In this document: one piece after another, positions 35,481-45,122 of the stretch
Position numbering within the stretch: the stretch's first letter is position 1
How the letters are laid out: each line of letters opens with the position of its first letter
Origin: DLKC01 sp002478885
GTDB taxonomy: Bacteria; Bacteroidota; Bacteroidia; Chitinophagales; Chitinophagaceae
Direction: 5' to 3'
Length of the DNA stretch: 64,000 nt
Assembly (NCBI GenBank): GCA_046329585.1
Contig: JAXLUI010000001.1
Span: forward strand, 3,224,001-3,288,000
Program-made: the position numbers and the translations under genes
Notes under the pieces: generated by a model
Databases searched by the model: none
Seen by the model: only the letters and a program-made list of their open reading frames with translations
Told to the model about the DNA's origin: nothing

Positions 35481-36019
35481 TACGGGTTTTCAAAATTTGC
35501 TGACTATTGTTGAAAACGGCGCAACAAATGTATTATTGCGGGGATGCAAAGATAAAGTCGATGACTTAAAGCAGTCATTATAAAAAGCTAAAGTCAATTG
35601 TGCAAGAACTTCGTTCATGCCTTGTCGATTATAACTAACTTATTACCAATAAATTATATTAACAGGGATTCGAATTAAAATTTCCAGGGTTAAATTAAAA
35701 AAGAACTAACACTGTGCGAATGGGGAACGGGATTTTGGCACATTTCATATCAGGGGGTCCGGGAGGATGACCAAACGTTATTGCAGTAGTGAAATTGAAA
35801 ATGTAAAACCAGCGATCACAAACTTCGACCACCGCGAATATTTTTTTCGATGCAATAACGACTTGGCATATGACCATTTTTAAATAACAGGTTGATTCGG
35901 TAAAAAAAAGTATTTTAGCATTTGGTATACAATGATTGCTGTATCATTGACGGTTTATTCGTGACAATTCATTTTATTTGTATTTAATGGTAAAATTTTA
36001 GTGCAGGAAAAATTATCTG
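35481..36019. other. 539-bp gap with a 10-bp inverted repeat
   Basis: AT-rich DNA between divergent genes. CGTTATTGCA (35776-35785) and TGCAATAACG (35851-35860) form a perfect inverted repeat separated by 65 bp, with CCAA similar just outside. No two-box element is present. A 60-codon minus-strand frame here has no convincing protein character. Confidence 0.5.
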
Positions 36020-36799
36020 ATGAATTACGAGATTAAACAAATTGATAAGTTTCGGTTTATTGAGGAAGGGGAAGGAGAGCCACTAATTCTTCTGCATGGA
36101 TTGTTTGGGGCGTTAAGCAATTTTAAAGACCTCGTTGAACATTTCAGAAATTCTTATAAAGTAATTGTTCCTATTCTTCCTTTATTTGATCTTGACCTTT
36201 TTCATACGACAGTGGGTGGGTTGGCAAAACATGTAAACAAGTTCATAGACGCCCGGGATTATAACAATATACATCTTCTTGGCAATTCGCTTGGCGGCCA
36301 TGTGGCTTTGGTTCATGTACTAAAACATCCTGAGCGCATCAAGTCCCTTATATTAACAGGCAGTTCTGGCCTTTTCGAAAACGGTATGGGAGACACCTAC
36401 CCGAAAAGGGGTGATTATGAATATATCAAGCGCAAAACAGCATTAACCTTTTACGATCCCAATACAGCCACCAAAGAACTGGTTGATGAGGTTTATGAAA
36501 TATGTAATAACAGGATTAAGGTTATAAAAATAATTTCGCTTGCTAAAAGCGCCATACGTAACAATCTTGGTGAAGAAATAAGCCAGATAAATAAACCAAC
36601 GTTGCTCATCTGGGGTAATAACGATACAATTACACCGCCTTTTGTAGCACGGGAATTCAACAAGCTCATTCCAAAGAGTGAGTTGTTTTTTATCGATGAA
36701 TGTGGTCACGCCCCGATGATGGAAGTGCCGGGAGAGTTTAATAAGATTCTCGCTGATTTTTTAAGTAAACTTAAGCATCCCGCTGCAACAATTGCTTAG
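36020..36799 (+). CDS. alpha/beta hydrolase
   Basis: 259 residues, cytoplasmic. The fold is clear: LILLHGLFGALSNF (oxyanion region), nucleophile Ser in LGNSLGGHVAL, Asp in WGNNDTITP, His in ECGHAPMMEVP. The cap region (about 125-180) is typical of small esterase or C-C hydrolases. The substrate is unknown. It precedes the CBS-domain gene by 32 bp, so co-transcription is possible. Confidence 0.9.
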   Translation: MNYEIKQIDKFRFIEEGEGEPLILLHGLFGALSNFKDLVEHFRNSYKVIVPILPLFDLDLFHTTVGGLAKHVNKFIDARDYNNIHLLGNSLGGHVALVHVLKHPERIKSLILTGSSGLFENGMGDTYPKRGDYEYIKRKTALTFYDPNTATKELVDEVYEICNNRIKVIKIISLAKSAIRNNLGEEISQINKPTLLIWGNNDTITPPFVAREFNKLIPKSELFFIDECGHAPMMEVPGEFNKILADFLSKLKHPAATIA

Positions 36800-36831
36800 T
36801 TTTACTTGTCTAATATCCAATATTATCCTTT

Positions 36832-37491
36832 ATGTTAGCTTCGCAGTTCACAGAAACCAGTTACCCGGTATTATCACTTTTTGATAAAGCTGAATTCGCT
36901 TTGCAGCTAATGGAGGACTATGAAATATCCCATCTAGCTGTTAACAAAGAAGATAAGTTTTATGGCATTATCAGTAAACATACCCTTGCTGAGGCAGATG
37001 GTTCTGCAACACTTGCCACATTGACGCAGCATTACATTACGGCGTCTGTTTTGCCCGAAGATCATCTTTTATCATTGCTCAAGGCAGCCAGCCGTTTCAA
37101 TATTTCGCTCATTCCGGTGGTTAACAAGTTCAATGAATTACTGGGTGTTGTAACCCTCAGCAACCTGCTGCAGCAACTCGCTCTTTTTTTGAATGTAGAA
37201 GAACCTGGAGGCATGCTGGTAATCGAAATGGATAAGCGAAATTTTTCTTTTGGCGAAATCAGCAGGCTTATTGAAACAAATGATGCGTTTATTACACAAT
37301 TAAACACGTATACAGAAACATCAACAGGCAGTTTCATCGTCACCATACGTGTCAACCGAACCGAAATATCTGATATCGTGGCTACATTGCAACGCTACGA
37401 TTACCATATAAGATATTATTTTGGCGAAGAAGACTATGAAAATGAGCTCAAAGAAAATTATGACCTGCTAATGACTTACCTGAATATCTAA
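36832..37491 (+). CDS. CBS-domain-pair protein
   Basis: 219 residues. Two CBS motifs span about residues 8-115 (AEFALQLMEDYEISHLAVNK, later RFNISLIPVVNKFNELLGVV), a fold that binds adenosyl nucleotides. The C-terminal 90 residues (GGMLVIEMDKRNFSFGEISR, then TGSFIVTIRVNRTEISDIVA) look like an ACT-type domain. It is often found near nadK and bamA in Bacteroidota, as here. A regulatory role is inferred. Confidence 0.85.
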   Translation: MLASQFTETSYPVLSLFDKAEFALQLMEDYEISHLAVNKEDKFYGIISKHTLAEADGSATLATLTQHYITASVLPEDHLLSLLKAASRFNISLIPVVNKFNELLGVVTLSNLLQQLALFLNVEEPGGMLVIEMDKRNFSFGEISRLIETNDAFITQLNTYTETSTGSFIVTIRVNRTEISDIVATLQRYDYHIRYYFGEEDYENELKENYDLLMTYLNI

Positions 37492-37608
37492 TTATTGTTG
37501 CTGTATTCACCAAAAGCCCCGATTGTTAAAAACCCAATATTCCTGTACCAGTTCTCCACAAAATCATATTTTTACCGCATTCGTGGCGTAAGTACAATAT
37601 TATCTTTA

Positions 37609-39072
37609 ATGAATTATTGCAGTCGAAAGATATTGGTTTTGCTTTGTTGTTCGGTCTGGTTATTTTCTGCTGCTCAGAATGATTCGGCCTCGCTAAAGAG
37701 ATACAACGATTCCATCACGGCACTTGTTCAGGCGATCATTAAAAAAAGTAACGATACTGCTATTGTCGCTATCGCAGATATCACTATTACCGGAAACAAG
37801 AAAACAAAGCCTTACATCATTGAAAGAGAAATTCCATTCAAGCAGGGTGACTACATCAAACGCGGCGACCTCGAAAAGCAACTTATTACAGCACGGCAAC
37901 TCATCATCAACACAGCACTGTTTACAGATGTGGAAGTCTACATCCAAAACATCACCGGTGAATTGGTTTTCATTAATGTTGACGTAAAAGAACGCTGGTA
38001 TCTTTTTCCACTGCCATATTTCAAATTGGTCGACAGGAATTTTAACCAGTGGTGGGTTGAACAAAAGGCAAGCCTTAGCAGGGTTAACTACGGCATAAAG
38101 TTTATGCAGAACAATGTTAGCGGGCGTAACGACAAACTCGGAATTAATCTTATCACCGGTTATAGCAGGCAGGTGCAGATAAAATACGAGCAGCCCTATG
38201 CAACACCCTCACTTAAAAGTGGCTTCAGTGTCGCTTTTAATTTTTCACGGCAACGCGAACTCAACTATAAAACAGAACTGAGTAAGCAGGCTTTCTATAA
38301 GCAAGATCAGTTTGTAATGCAGAATATACGCGGAGAAATAGCTTACTTATATCGGCCAGCGATCAAAGTCAGGCACGTGTTTAAATTTGCCTATACTTAT
38401 AATTCGATCGACGACACGATCATAAAGCAAAATCCCAATTATTTTCCCAATGGTAAAACCAGTATAAAATATCCTGAAGTCTCTTATTCCATACAGTATT
38501 TTAATACGGATTACAATGCTTATCCTTCGAGGGGCATCCTGGCCGAAGGCTCTGTTATACGAAAAGGCTTTTTTAACAACGACATTAATGTAACCCAACT
38601 TCAGGCACTTGCCAGCTATGCAGTTCCTGTTAAGAAAAAGATGGTGCTTACATTGCAAGGCGCCGGCATTATAAAAGTACCTTTTAACCAACCCTACTAC
38701 AACCAGCAATTATTTGGCTATGGCCTTGCCTATTTGCGTGGCCTGGAATACTATGTTACCGATGGCGTAGCCGGTATTTTAGCCCGCACAACCTTGAGAA
38801 GACAAGTGCTCGATTTTGCCTTAAAATCGCCCCCGGGCAGCAAAAAGCAGGTCACCATTCCCTTCAAGGTCTTCCTTAAAGCCGGCGCCGATATTGGATA
38901 TACTTACAACCGCGACCCTGGCAACAGCCTGCTCAGCAATAAATTTCTATATACAGAATGTGTGGGAGCCGATATCGTAATCGTACCCTACGACCTTATT
39001 TTTAAGTTTGAATACAGCTTTAACCAATTAGGTGAACAAGGCCTGTTTTTTCATGTGCGTACAGATTTTTAA
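37609..39072 (+). CDS. BamA/TamA-like outer-membrane protein with POTRA domain
   Basis: 487 residues from ATG 37609; the longer frame upstream lacks a leader. A signal peptide (KILVLLCCSVWLFSAAQ) is followed by a POTRA-like domain (about 55-135, AIADITITGNKKTKPYIIER and NTALFTDVEVYIQN). A beta-barrel rich in alternating aromatic strands ends in FFHVRTDF with a terminal Phe. One POTRA domain, against five in BamA, suggests an accessory surface-antigen-type protein. A two-box element begins right after the stop. Confidence 0.85.
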   Translation: MNYCSRKILVLLCCSVWLFSAAQNDSASLKRYNDSITALVQAIIKKSNDTAIVAIADITITGNKKTKPYIIEREIPFKQGDYIKRGDLEKQLITARQLIINTALFTDVEVYIQNITGELVFINVDVKERWYLFPLPYFKLVDRNFNQWWVEQKASLSRVNYGIKFMQNNVSGRNDKLGINLITGYSRQVQIKYEQPYATPSLKSGFSVAFNFSRQRELNYKTELSKQAFYKQDQFVMQNIRGEIAYLYRPAIKVRHVFKFAYTYNSIDDTIIKQNPNYFPNGKTSIKYPEVSYSIQYFNTDYNAYPSRGILAEGSVIRKGFFNNDINVTQLQALASYAVPVKKKMVLTLQGAGIIKVPFNQPYYNQQLFGYGLAYLRGLEYYVTDGVAGILARTTLRRQVLDFALKSPPGSKKQVTIPFKVFLKAGADIGYTYNRDPGNSLLSNKFLYTECVGADIVIVPYDLIFKFEYSFNQLGEQGLFFHVRTDF

Positions 39073-39075
39073 GTA

Positions 39076-39134
39076 TTGTTATGGAAGCCGGCAACTGTAC
39101 TTGTGGCATCTTCTCTTGCGTCGCACGCTTGTGC
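39076..39134 (+). repeat. two-box intergenic element, copy 14
   Basis: ATTGTTATGGAAGCCGGC directly after the BamA-like stop codon, then TGTAC, GGCATC and CTTGCGTCGCACGCTTGTGC (palindrome 39117-39125); distance 31 bp. Confidence 0.88.
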
Positions 39135-39265
39135 GTTCCACATTCTTATCAGCAAAACAGCGTTTTATGAAGCTTTATATCATTTGAATAACTCCGTTTT
39201 TTTACCTGTACTTTTACAATCCCATGAACCCACAAACGTTTTATCACCCGAATTCTGAATAGTAA

Positions 39266-40138
39266 ATGAAAGTAGCCATATACAGCCGCGGATTGGATGC
39301 AGATCTTAAAGCGCAGTTGATCATACTTATTGGTGAACTGCAAAAGCACGAAATAAAAATCACTTTGCTGCAATCCCTTGCAGACATTGATATAAACGTG
39401 GTTGAAAAAGGGATTGAACTTTTTGCAACCTCAGCTGATTTAGACGATGCGGTCGATTGCCTTATTAGTCTTGGCGGCGATGGGACCATACTCGACTCTG
39501 TAACCCTCGTAAGAGAGAAGAATATTCCAATACTCGGCATCAACTTTGGCAGGCTTGGTTTTTTGGCGGGCATAGGCAAAGAAGAGTTAACACTTGCAGT
39601 AGAAGCGCTGGTTGCCGGAACTTATGTTGCAGATAAAAGATCACTTGTACACCTCGATGCGAGTATGCCCTTATTCAACGACGCTCCATTTGCGCTGAAT
39701 GAATTCGCCATTCACAAAAGAGATACTTCCCCAATGATCAAGATCCATACTTACCTCAACGGGGAGTTTCTCAATACTTATTGGTGCGATGGCCTCGTGG
39801 TTGCCACGCCAACAGGTTCAACCGGTTATAATATGAGTTGTAACGGGCCAATTGTTTTTCCCGATTCATCGAGCTTTGTTATTACGCCCGTTGCTCCGCA
39901 CAATCTCAATGTAAGGCCGATCGTAGTGCCAGACAGCACTATTATTTCTTTTGAAGTGGAAAGCCGGAGCGACCAGATCATCTGCGTGCTGGATGCAAGG
40001 CGCGAAATAGTGAGCAAAGAAATTCAACTTGCTGTAAAACGGGAGAGATTTTCTGTAAGCCTGATACGGCTGAATGAAAACAATTTCCTCTCCACACTTC
40101 GCTCAAAACTTACGTGGGGCATGGATACGAGAAATTAA
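39266..40138 (+). CDS. nadK: NAD kinase
   Basis: 290 residues. It phosphorylates NAD to NADP. The signature SLGGDGTILDSV contains the GGDGT motif with D72, followed by GINFGRLGFLAG, LNEFAIHKRDTSPMI and TPTGSTGYNMSCNGPIV. Length is normal. It stands alone, with a repeat element on either side (39076 and 40191), and lies upstream of mrdA. Confidence 0.96.
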   Translation: MKVAIYSRGLDADLKAQLIILIGELQKHEIKITLLQSLADIDINVVEKGIELFATSADLDDAVDCLISLGGDGTILDSVTLVREKNIPILGINFGRLGFLAGIGKEELTLAVEALVAGTYVADKRSLVHLDASMPLFNDAPFALNEFAIHKRDTSPMIKIHTYLNGEFLNTYWCDGLVVATPTGSTGYNMSCNGPIVFPDSSSFVITPVAPHNLNVRPIVVPDSTIISFEVESRSDQIICVLDARREIVSKEIQLAVKRERFSVSLIRLNENNFLSTLRSKLTWGMDTRN

Positions 40139-40190
40139 AATCATTGTTCAAAAAAAACATGCCGCCGGGCTTGCAGCAACTGTGGATACA

Positions 40191-40248
40191 GTACAAGAGT
40201 GCGACGCAACAGCAGCTGAAAGAGGAAATACTGCCAGGTACATAAAAA
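40191..40248 (-). repeat. two-box intergenic element, copy 15
   Basis: GTACAAGAGTGCGACGCAAC (palindrome 40200-40208), then GCCAGGTACATAAAAA; distance 31 bp. It lies between two plus-strand genes, about 50 bp after nadK. Confidence 0.9.
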
Positions 40249-40305
40249 CCAGGTTCTTTTTTTAAAAATACAGTGAATTGAACGTTAGTAAATATTTAAG
40301 CAAAG

Positions 40306-40340
40306 TTTGCCACGTTGTTTTTAAACTATCGTAAACTTTG
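40306..40340 (+). promoter_or_regulatory. candidate promoter of mrdA-rodA
   Basis: TTTG (40306-40309), 22 bases, then TAAACTTTG (40332-40340), one base longer than the TAnnTTTG ideal. It would start transcription about 30 bp before the mrdA ATG. Confidence 0.4.
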
Positions 40341-40377
40341 CAGGCAATAATTTGTGTTTATATTTTACCTATAAAAT

Positions 40378-42465
40378 ATGCCGGTTTACAATCAATCAAG
40401 AAGCAGGGTTATACAACTGATCTTTGTCGCGATTTTTCTAATAATAACTGCACAGCTATTACATCTTCAGATATTTTCTTCTGAATATAAAATACAGGCC
40501 GAAAACAATGCTATTTACCGGAAGGTGGTGTATCCGGACAGGGGCATTGTGTACGATCGTAAAAGTAGGGCCATATTGGAAAATACCATCATGTACGACC
40601 TGATGGTAACACCGAAAGATGCGAGGGGAGCCGACACAACAATTCTCTGCGCCATACTGGGCATTGATACCGCTGAGTTCAGAAAGAGAATGGTTACAGC
40701 CATTATTAAAAACACTAGCTATAAGCCCAGCGTTTTTGCTGCACTTGTTTCGGATGATATTTATGCGCAGCTGAATGAAAACATGTACCGGCTTCCGGGA
40801 TTTGTTTTATCAGAGAGGCCGGTGCGGAAATACCCTTTTGAGGCTGCCGCAAATGTGCTTGGGTACCTTGGTGAAGTTGATACCACTTTTTTGCGCAAAC
40901 ATAAAGGCGAAGGTTATGAAATGGGCGACTATGCCGGTATGACAGGCCTTGAAAGCAGCTATGAAAAAGTGTTGATGGGCCAGCGTGGGGTAAAACGCTA
41001 CATAAGAGATAACAAAAACCGAATACAGGGTGCTTATGAAAATGGTGTTTATGACACAGCTGCCATCGCAGGCCGTAATCTTTACAGCAGTATAGATGTA
41101 GACCTTCAACTACTGGCAGAAAAATTATTGGGTAATAAAATTGGCAGTGCAGTAGCGATAGACCCCAAAACGGGTGGTATACTGGCCATGGCAACAAGCC
41201 CGTCTTACAACCCTAATCTTTTAACAGGCTCAGAACGTAGAAAGAACTTTAGCAAACTGGTGCTTGATACAGCAAGGCCTTTATTGAACAGAGCGATAAA
41301 AGGGCAATATCCCCCGGGATCTACCTTTAAACCGCTTGGCGCACTCGTAGCCCTTGATGAAGGTTTGATTAATCCTTCTTTTGGTTACCCATGCGGCGGG
41401 GCGTATTATTCATGCGGAAGACCCGTTAAATGCGAACACCATGATGCCGGACATGCGGCGAGTTTAAGGCTGGCACTTTCACATTCGTGCAATTCGTATT
41501 TTTCCCAGGTTTTCAGAATGGCAATTGATAACCCAGCGTTTAATAGTCCGCAGGAGGGCTACCTGAAATGGAAGGAATATATGAATGCAATGGGTTTGGG
41601 TGTAAGACTTGATATTGACCTGCCAAGTGAAGACAAAGGCAACATCCCCGATACTGCCCGGTACAACAGGGATTTTGGTGGCACAAGATGGAACAGTTGT
41701 AATATACTCACTTTGGGCATTGGGCAGGATCGAATGCTGGCCACTCCGCTGCAACTGGCAAATGCCATGTGTTTTATTGCCAATAAAGGCTACTACTATA
41801 CGCCTCATTTTATCGATAGCGTTGAGCATGAAACAGCAGCTGATACCGGCCTGCATAAATACAGGGTTAAACATAAGGTAACGAATATTTCAGATGAAGA
41901 TTTTGAGGCGGTACAGCTGGCAATGCTCGATGTAACTGTGTCGGGTACCGCTGTTGGCGCAAAAATAGATGGCATAAATATCTGCGCCAAAACCGGTACC
42001 GCTCAGAACCCGCATGGGAAGAATCACTCTTTGTTTGTGGCCTTTGCGCCAAAAGAAGATCCAAAAATAGCGATAGCCGTTGTAGTGGAGAATGCAGGTT
42101 TCGGTGCTACATGGGCTGCCCCTATTGCTTCGCTTATGATGGAAAAATATTTAAACGACACTATTTCGGCCAAACGATTGCCTGAAGTTGAACGGATATC
42201 AAAGGCTGATCTTATACCGGAAGCCATTAAACATTGGTATGCAGTTAAAGACTCCATAAAACTAGCCAAACTGGCAAAACAGATCGACGCTGACAAAGCG
42301 CCTGTTTTTGAAAATACAACAGATAACCGGAAGAATACTTTCGATCCTGAGGCCGAGCCAGACCGAAAGGATAATAGTGACTCAACTGACAAAAAGATCA
42401 ATAAGTCGCCGGCAATAAATCAGCAGCAACAACAAATAAAGAAACCAGGAAAGAAAAATGGCTAA
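40378..42465 (+). CDS. mrdA: penicillin-binding protein 2 (elongation transpeptidase)
   Basis: 695 residues. One N-terminal transmembrane helix (about 12-30) is followed by a PBP dimerisation domain (VVYPDRGIVYDRKSRAILEN) and the transpeptidase domain. The active-site Ser is S315 in PPGSTFKP, with SHSCNSY as the SxN motif and K538 in AKTGTAQNP. It cross-links murein for cell elongation with RodA. A low-complexity polar tail rich in Lys, Asn and Gln (about 640-695) is unusual in length. The last 8 bp overlap rodA. Confidence 0.96.
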   Translation: MPVYNQSRSRVIQLIFVAIFLIITAQLLHLQIFSSEYKIQAENNAIYRKVVYPDRGIVYDRKSRAILENTIMYDLMVTPKDARGADTTILCAILGIDTAEFRKRMVTAIIKNTSYKPSVFAALVSDDIYAQLNENMYRLPGFVLSERPVRKYPFEAAANVLGYLGEVDTTFLRKHKGEGYEMGDYAGMTGLESSYEKVLMGQRGVKRYIRDNKNRIQGAYENGVYDTAAIAGRNLYSSIDVDLQLLAEKLLGNKIGSAVAIDPKTGGILAMATSPSYNPNLLTGSERRKNFSKLVLDTARPLLNRAIKGQYPPGSTFKPLGALVALDEGLINPSFGYPCGGAYYSCGRPVKCEHHDAGHAASLRLALSHSCNSYFSQVFRMAIDNPAFNSPQEGYLKWKEYMNAMGLGVRLDIDLPSEDKGNIPDTARYNRDFGGTRWNSCNILTLGIGQDRMLATPLQLANAMCFIANKGYYYTPHFIDSVEHETAADTGLHKYRVKHKVTNISDEDFEAVQLAMLDVTVSGTAVGAKIDGINICAKTGTAQNPHGKNHSLFVAFAPKEDPKIAIAVVVENAGFGATWAAPIASLMMEKYLNDTISAKRLPEVERISKADLIPEAIKHWYAVKDSIKLAKLAKQIDADKAPVFENTTDNRKNTFDPEAEPDRKDNSDSTDKKINKSPAINQQQQQIKKPGKKNG

Positions 42466-43804
42466 GGCTTCTCATAACCCGATATCAAAAGGAGTTGACT
42501 GGATGATCATTTGGCTGTATGCCATTTTGGTTGCTATTGGCATCCTTTGCATTTTTATGGTAGAGTATAACCCCGATACTTTTAGCGCGGCATCCTTTTT
42601 TACATTCAATACCAATTACAGTAAACAGCTGTTGTTTGCCGGTGTGTGTGCGATAGTGGCAATTTTTATTTTATTAAGCGACAGCAAACTTTATACGGCA
42701 TTTGCCAACTTATTTTATGTGTTTGGCATTTTGCTTATGCTGCTCACTTTCGTGATCGGGAAAGATATCAATGGCTCAAGAAGCTGGATACCACTGGGCG
42801 GAGGGTTTAACCTGCAGCCTGCTGAGCTCTGCAAGATTTTTGCATCGCTTGCCCTGGCAAAATACTTATCTCAACTGGATACGGATTTTACCAAAACAAA
42901 GTCGCAGGCGATAGCCGTGGCTATCGCAATGTCGCCAGCGCTGTTGTCTATCATGCAAAACGAAACGGGACTTGCCCTGGCATATTCAAGCTTTTTTATT
43001 GTGATGTACCGCGAAGGGCTACCCGGTTTTATTCTCGTGATTGGTTTTTCATTTGGCGTATTGGTAGTTGCCACGCTGATTATGGAGCCAAATACGCTGG
43101 CAATAATTCTTACAATTATTGCTGCCGGCACTGTTTATTTTATGAGAAGGCAGATAAAACGTGAACGTATTTTATTGGCCATTATCATTGGTGTATGGGG
43201 TTTATGCGTAGGCATTCAGCGCTTTGCAGTGCCTTATATTTTTAATAATGTCTTCGAATGTTATCAAAGCCAGCGTATTTATAACGCCGTGGGGAAAGAC
43301 TATGATTGCAGCCAGAACAAGAGTGCGAAGAATGCAGCCGCCGCTTCCAAGACCGTCGTTAAGCCCGACGATTACAATGTGCGCCAGAGCAAGATTGCCA
43401 TTGGTTCGGGCGGACTGATTGGTAAAGGATTTTTAAAGGGAACACAAACACGGGGTAAATACGTTCCGGAGCAGCATACAGATTTTATTTTCACCTCGCT
43501 CGGGGAAGCCTTTGGTTTTACAGGCTGTTTGCTCTTTCTTGGTTTGTATATGGTTTTGCTTTTCCGGATTATTTATGTTGCTGAACGCCAACGAAGCACC
43601 TTCAGCAGGGTATACGCGTATTGCATAGCCAGTATTATTTTTTTTCATATAGCGGTAAATGTTTGCATGACCATCGGTCTTTTCCCCATTATTGGCATTC
43701 CTTTGCCATTAATCAGTTATGGGGGGTCTTCGCTCCTCACTTTTACCGTGCTTATTTTTATCCTTGTAAGACTCGATGCCGACAGGCAAATGGTACTTCG
43801 CTAA
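42458..43804 (+). CDS. rodA: RodA peptidoglycan glycosyltransferase (SEDS family)
   Basis: 448 residues with about ten transmembrane helices. SEDS motifs: GSRSWIPLGGGFNLQPAE, the segment around MQNETGLALAYSSFF with the usual Asp replaced by Glu, and the C-terminal FPIIGIPLPLISYGGSSLL. It polymerises glycan strands together with PBP2. It starts inside the end of mrdA (8-bp overlap), so expression is coupled. A large loop (about 255-320), rich in Lys, Ala and Ser, follows the central helices. Confidence 0.95.
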   Translation: MAKASHNPISKGVDWMIIWLYAILVAIGILCIFMVEYNPDTFSAASFFTFNTNYSKQLLFAGVCAIVAIFILLSDSKLYTAFANLFYVFGILLMLLTFVIGKDINGSRSWIPLGGGFNLQPAELCKIFASLALAKYLSQLDTDFTKTKSQAIAVAIAMSPALLSIMQNETGLALAYSSFFIVMYREGLPGFILVIGFSFGVLVVATLIMEPNTLAIILTIIAAGTVYFMRRQIKRERILLAIIIGVWGLCVGIQRFAVPYIFNNVFECYQSQRIYNAVGKDYDCSQNKSAKNAAAASKTVVKPDDYNVRQSKIAIGSGGLIGKGFLKGTQTRGKYVPEQHTDFIFTSLGEAFGFTGCLLFLGLYMVLLFRIIYVAERQRSTFSRVYAYCIASIIFFHIAVNVCMTIGLFPIIGIPLPLISYGGSSLLTFTVLIFILVRLDADRQMVLR

Positions 43805-43923
43805 CTGCATTAAACCTGCTCCACAAATTTTTAATGGAAGATCGCGAAGAGCTTATCTTTATGCAACTGCTTTGTATGGCTCACTCTGGTGTTTAGTGTT
43901 ACCAAAGCGCATAAATCTTTTTC

Positions 43924-44805
43924 ATGGCATTTAATATTCAAACCTTCAAAACGCGGTCTCTGTCGGCAGTGGTGTTTGTCGCAATTATGTTGTGTGGTGT
44001 GCTTATTAATCAATGGACATTTTTTCTGCTTTTCAGCATTATACATTTGGGCTGCTGGGTCGAGTACCAGAAACTGATCGGGGTTATCGATGCCGACTAT
44101 AAAGATATTTCATCCTTTCACAAGTGGGGAGTAGTTATGCTGGGCTGGAGTTTTATGATGTGGATGACCAACGATGCCTATGAAATATTTCCCGGCCTTA
44201 CCCTTTTTGAGGTCGGTTGGTGGTTGATGCTTATTCTTGCCATAAGCCTGCCCGTTGTAGAAGTTTTACTGAGCAAACACTTCAACTTAACAAATACCGG
44301 CTATTCACTCTTCGGGCTTATTTATATTTCTTTAAGCTGGGGTTTAATGGTTAACCTGCGCGCAGAAGGTATACTGCGTTTCGGCAGCCTTTTTTCATTC
44401 GATCTCGGTTGGGTGTTTCCCGTAATATTAATAGCTTCCATTTGGATCAACGATACAATGGCCTACATCGTTGGTTCGCTCATTGGCAAAACGCCGTTCT
44501 CTTCTATTTCGCCAAAGAAAACATGGGAAGGAACTATAGGTGGTGCCATTCTCGCCATCGCTGTGGTTACGTTGCTTGGTTATTTTGCCTTTGACATGGA
44601 CGATTATATTTCGCTCATCATCATCTCCACACTTGCTGCTGTTATCGGAACACTTGGCGATCTTTTTGAAAGCAAGCTTAAAAGATTGGCCAATGTAAAA
44701 GACAGCGGCGCTATGATGCCCGGCCACGGCGGTTTTCTCGATCGTTTCGATTCACTGGTAATGGCAACGCCATTCGTTTGGCTTTACGTAAAAATATTTC
44801 TTTAG
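43924..44805 (+). CDS. cdsA: phosphatidate cytidylyltransferase
   Basis: 293 residues, a multi-pass membrane enzyme that makes CDP-diacylglycerol from phosphatidate and CTP. The signature near the C-terminus is present: ISPKKTWEGTIGG, then GDLFESKLKRLANVKDSG and MPGHGGFLDRFDSL. About eight hydrophobic segments precede it. It lies 119 bp downstream of rodA. psd follows in the same direction, after a repeat pair. Confidence 0.95.
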   Translation: MAFNIQTFKTRSLSAVVFVAIMLCGVLINQWTFFLLFSIIHLGCWVEYQKLIGVIDADYKDISSFHKWGVVMLGWSFMMWMTNDAYEIFPGLTLFEVGWWLMLILAISLPVVEVLLSKHFNLTNTGYSLFGLIYISLSWGLMVNLRAEGILRFGSLFSFDLGWVFPVILIASIWINDTMAYIVGSLIGKTPFSSISPKKTWEGTIGGAILAIAVVTLLGYFAFDMDDYISLIIISTLAAVIGTLGDLFESKLKRLANVKDSGAMMPGHGGFLDRFDSLVMATPFVWLYVKIFL

Positions 44806-44827
44806 CAAGCATCTTTTGTGCATGTGG

Positions 44828-44884
44828 TTTTCTTGTGTACCAGCTGCAGTGCTTGTGGCATTGCCTGTTGCGTCGCACACTTCA
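44828..44884 (+). repeat. two-box intergenic element, copy 16a
   Basis: TTTTCTTGTGTACCAGC, GGCAT, then TTGCGTCGCACACTTCAGC (palindrome 44869-44877). It begins about 20 bp after the cdsA stop; left half of an inverted pair. Confidence 0.85.
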
Positions 44885-44994
44885 GCTCCATGACCTAAAA
44901 TCGGCAGTCAAAGGTTACAAGTTCACAGGCTCACATGTTAATAAATACCACTTGTAAATTAGTGAACGTATGAACTGCTCAAACTCGTGTTACC

Positions 44995-45053
44995 GTACAA
45001 GTGTGCGACGCAACAGCAGCGGAATGCTTGTTCTCTCGCCCGGCCCATAAAAA
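44995..45053 (-). repeat. two-box intergenic element, copy 16b
   Basis: GTACAAGTGTGCGACGCAAC (palindrome 45004-45012), then CCCGGCCCATAAAAA; distance about 33 bp. Right half of the pair with 44828-44884. Confidence 0.88.
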
Positions 45054-45122
45054 TGATACACTACCGCCTGTTTGTGCCATGCTGTATTATTGTACTGTAT
45101 ATTTGTCGCTCAACATTTTTGT

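Larger units (their letters stand above)
44806..45122. other. 317-bp gap between cdsA and psd
   Basis: It is mostly filled by an inverted pair of two-box elements (44828-44884 and 44995-45053) with a 110-bp AT-rich centre. No gene is seen. Confidence 0.65.

Noticed and set aside
35695..35877. 60-codon minus-strand reading frame in the 539-bp gap
   Set aside because: Proline-rich and irregular composition, no family likeness and no operon context.
43834..43896. 20-codon frame (MEDREELIFMQLLCMAHSGV) between rodA and cdsA
   Set aside because: Too short to judge and no independent support such as conservation.
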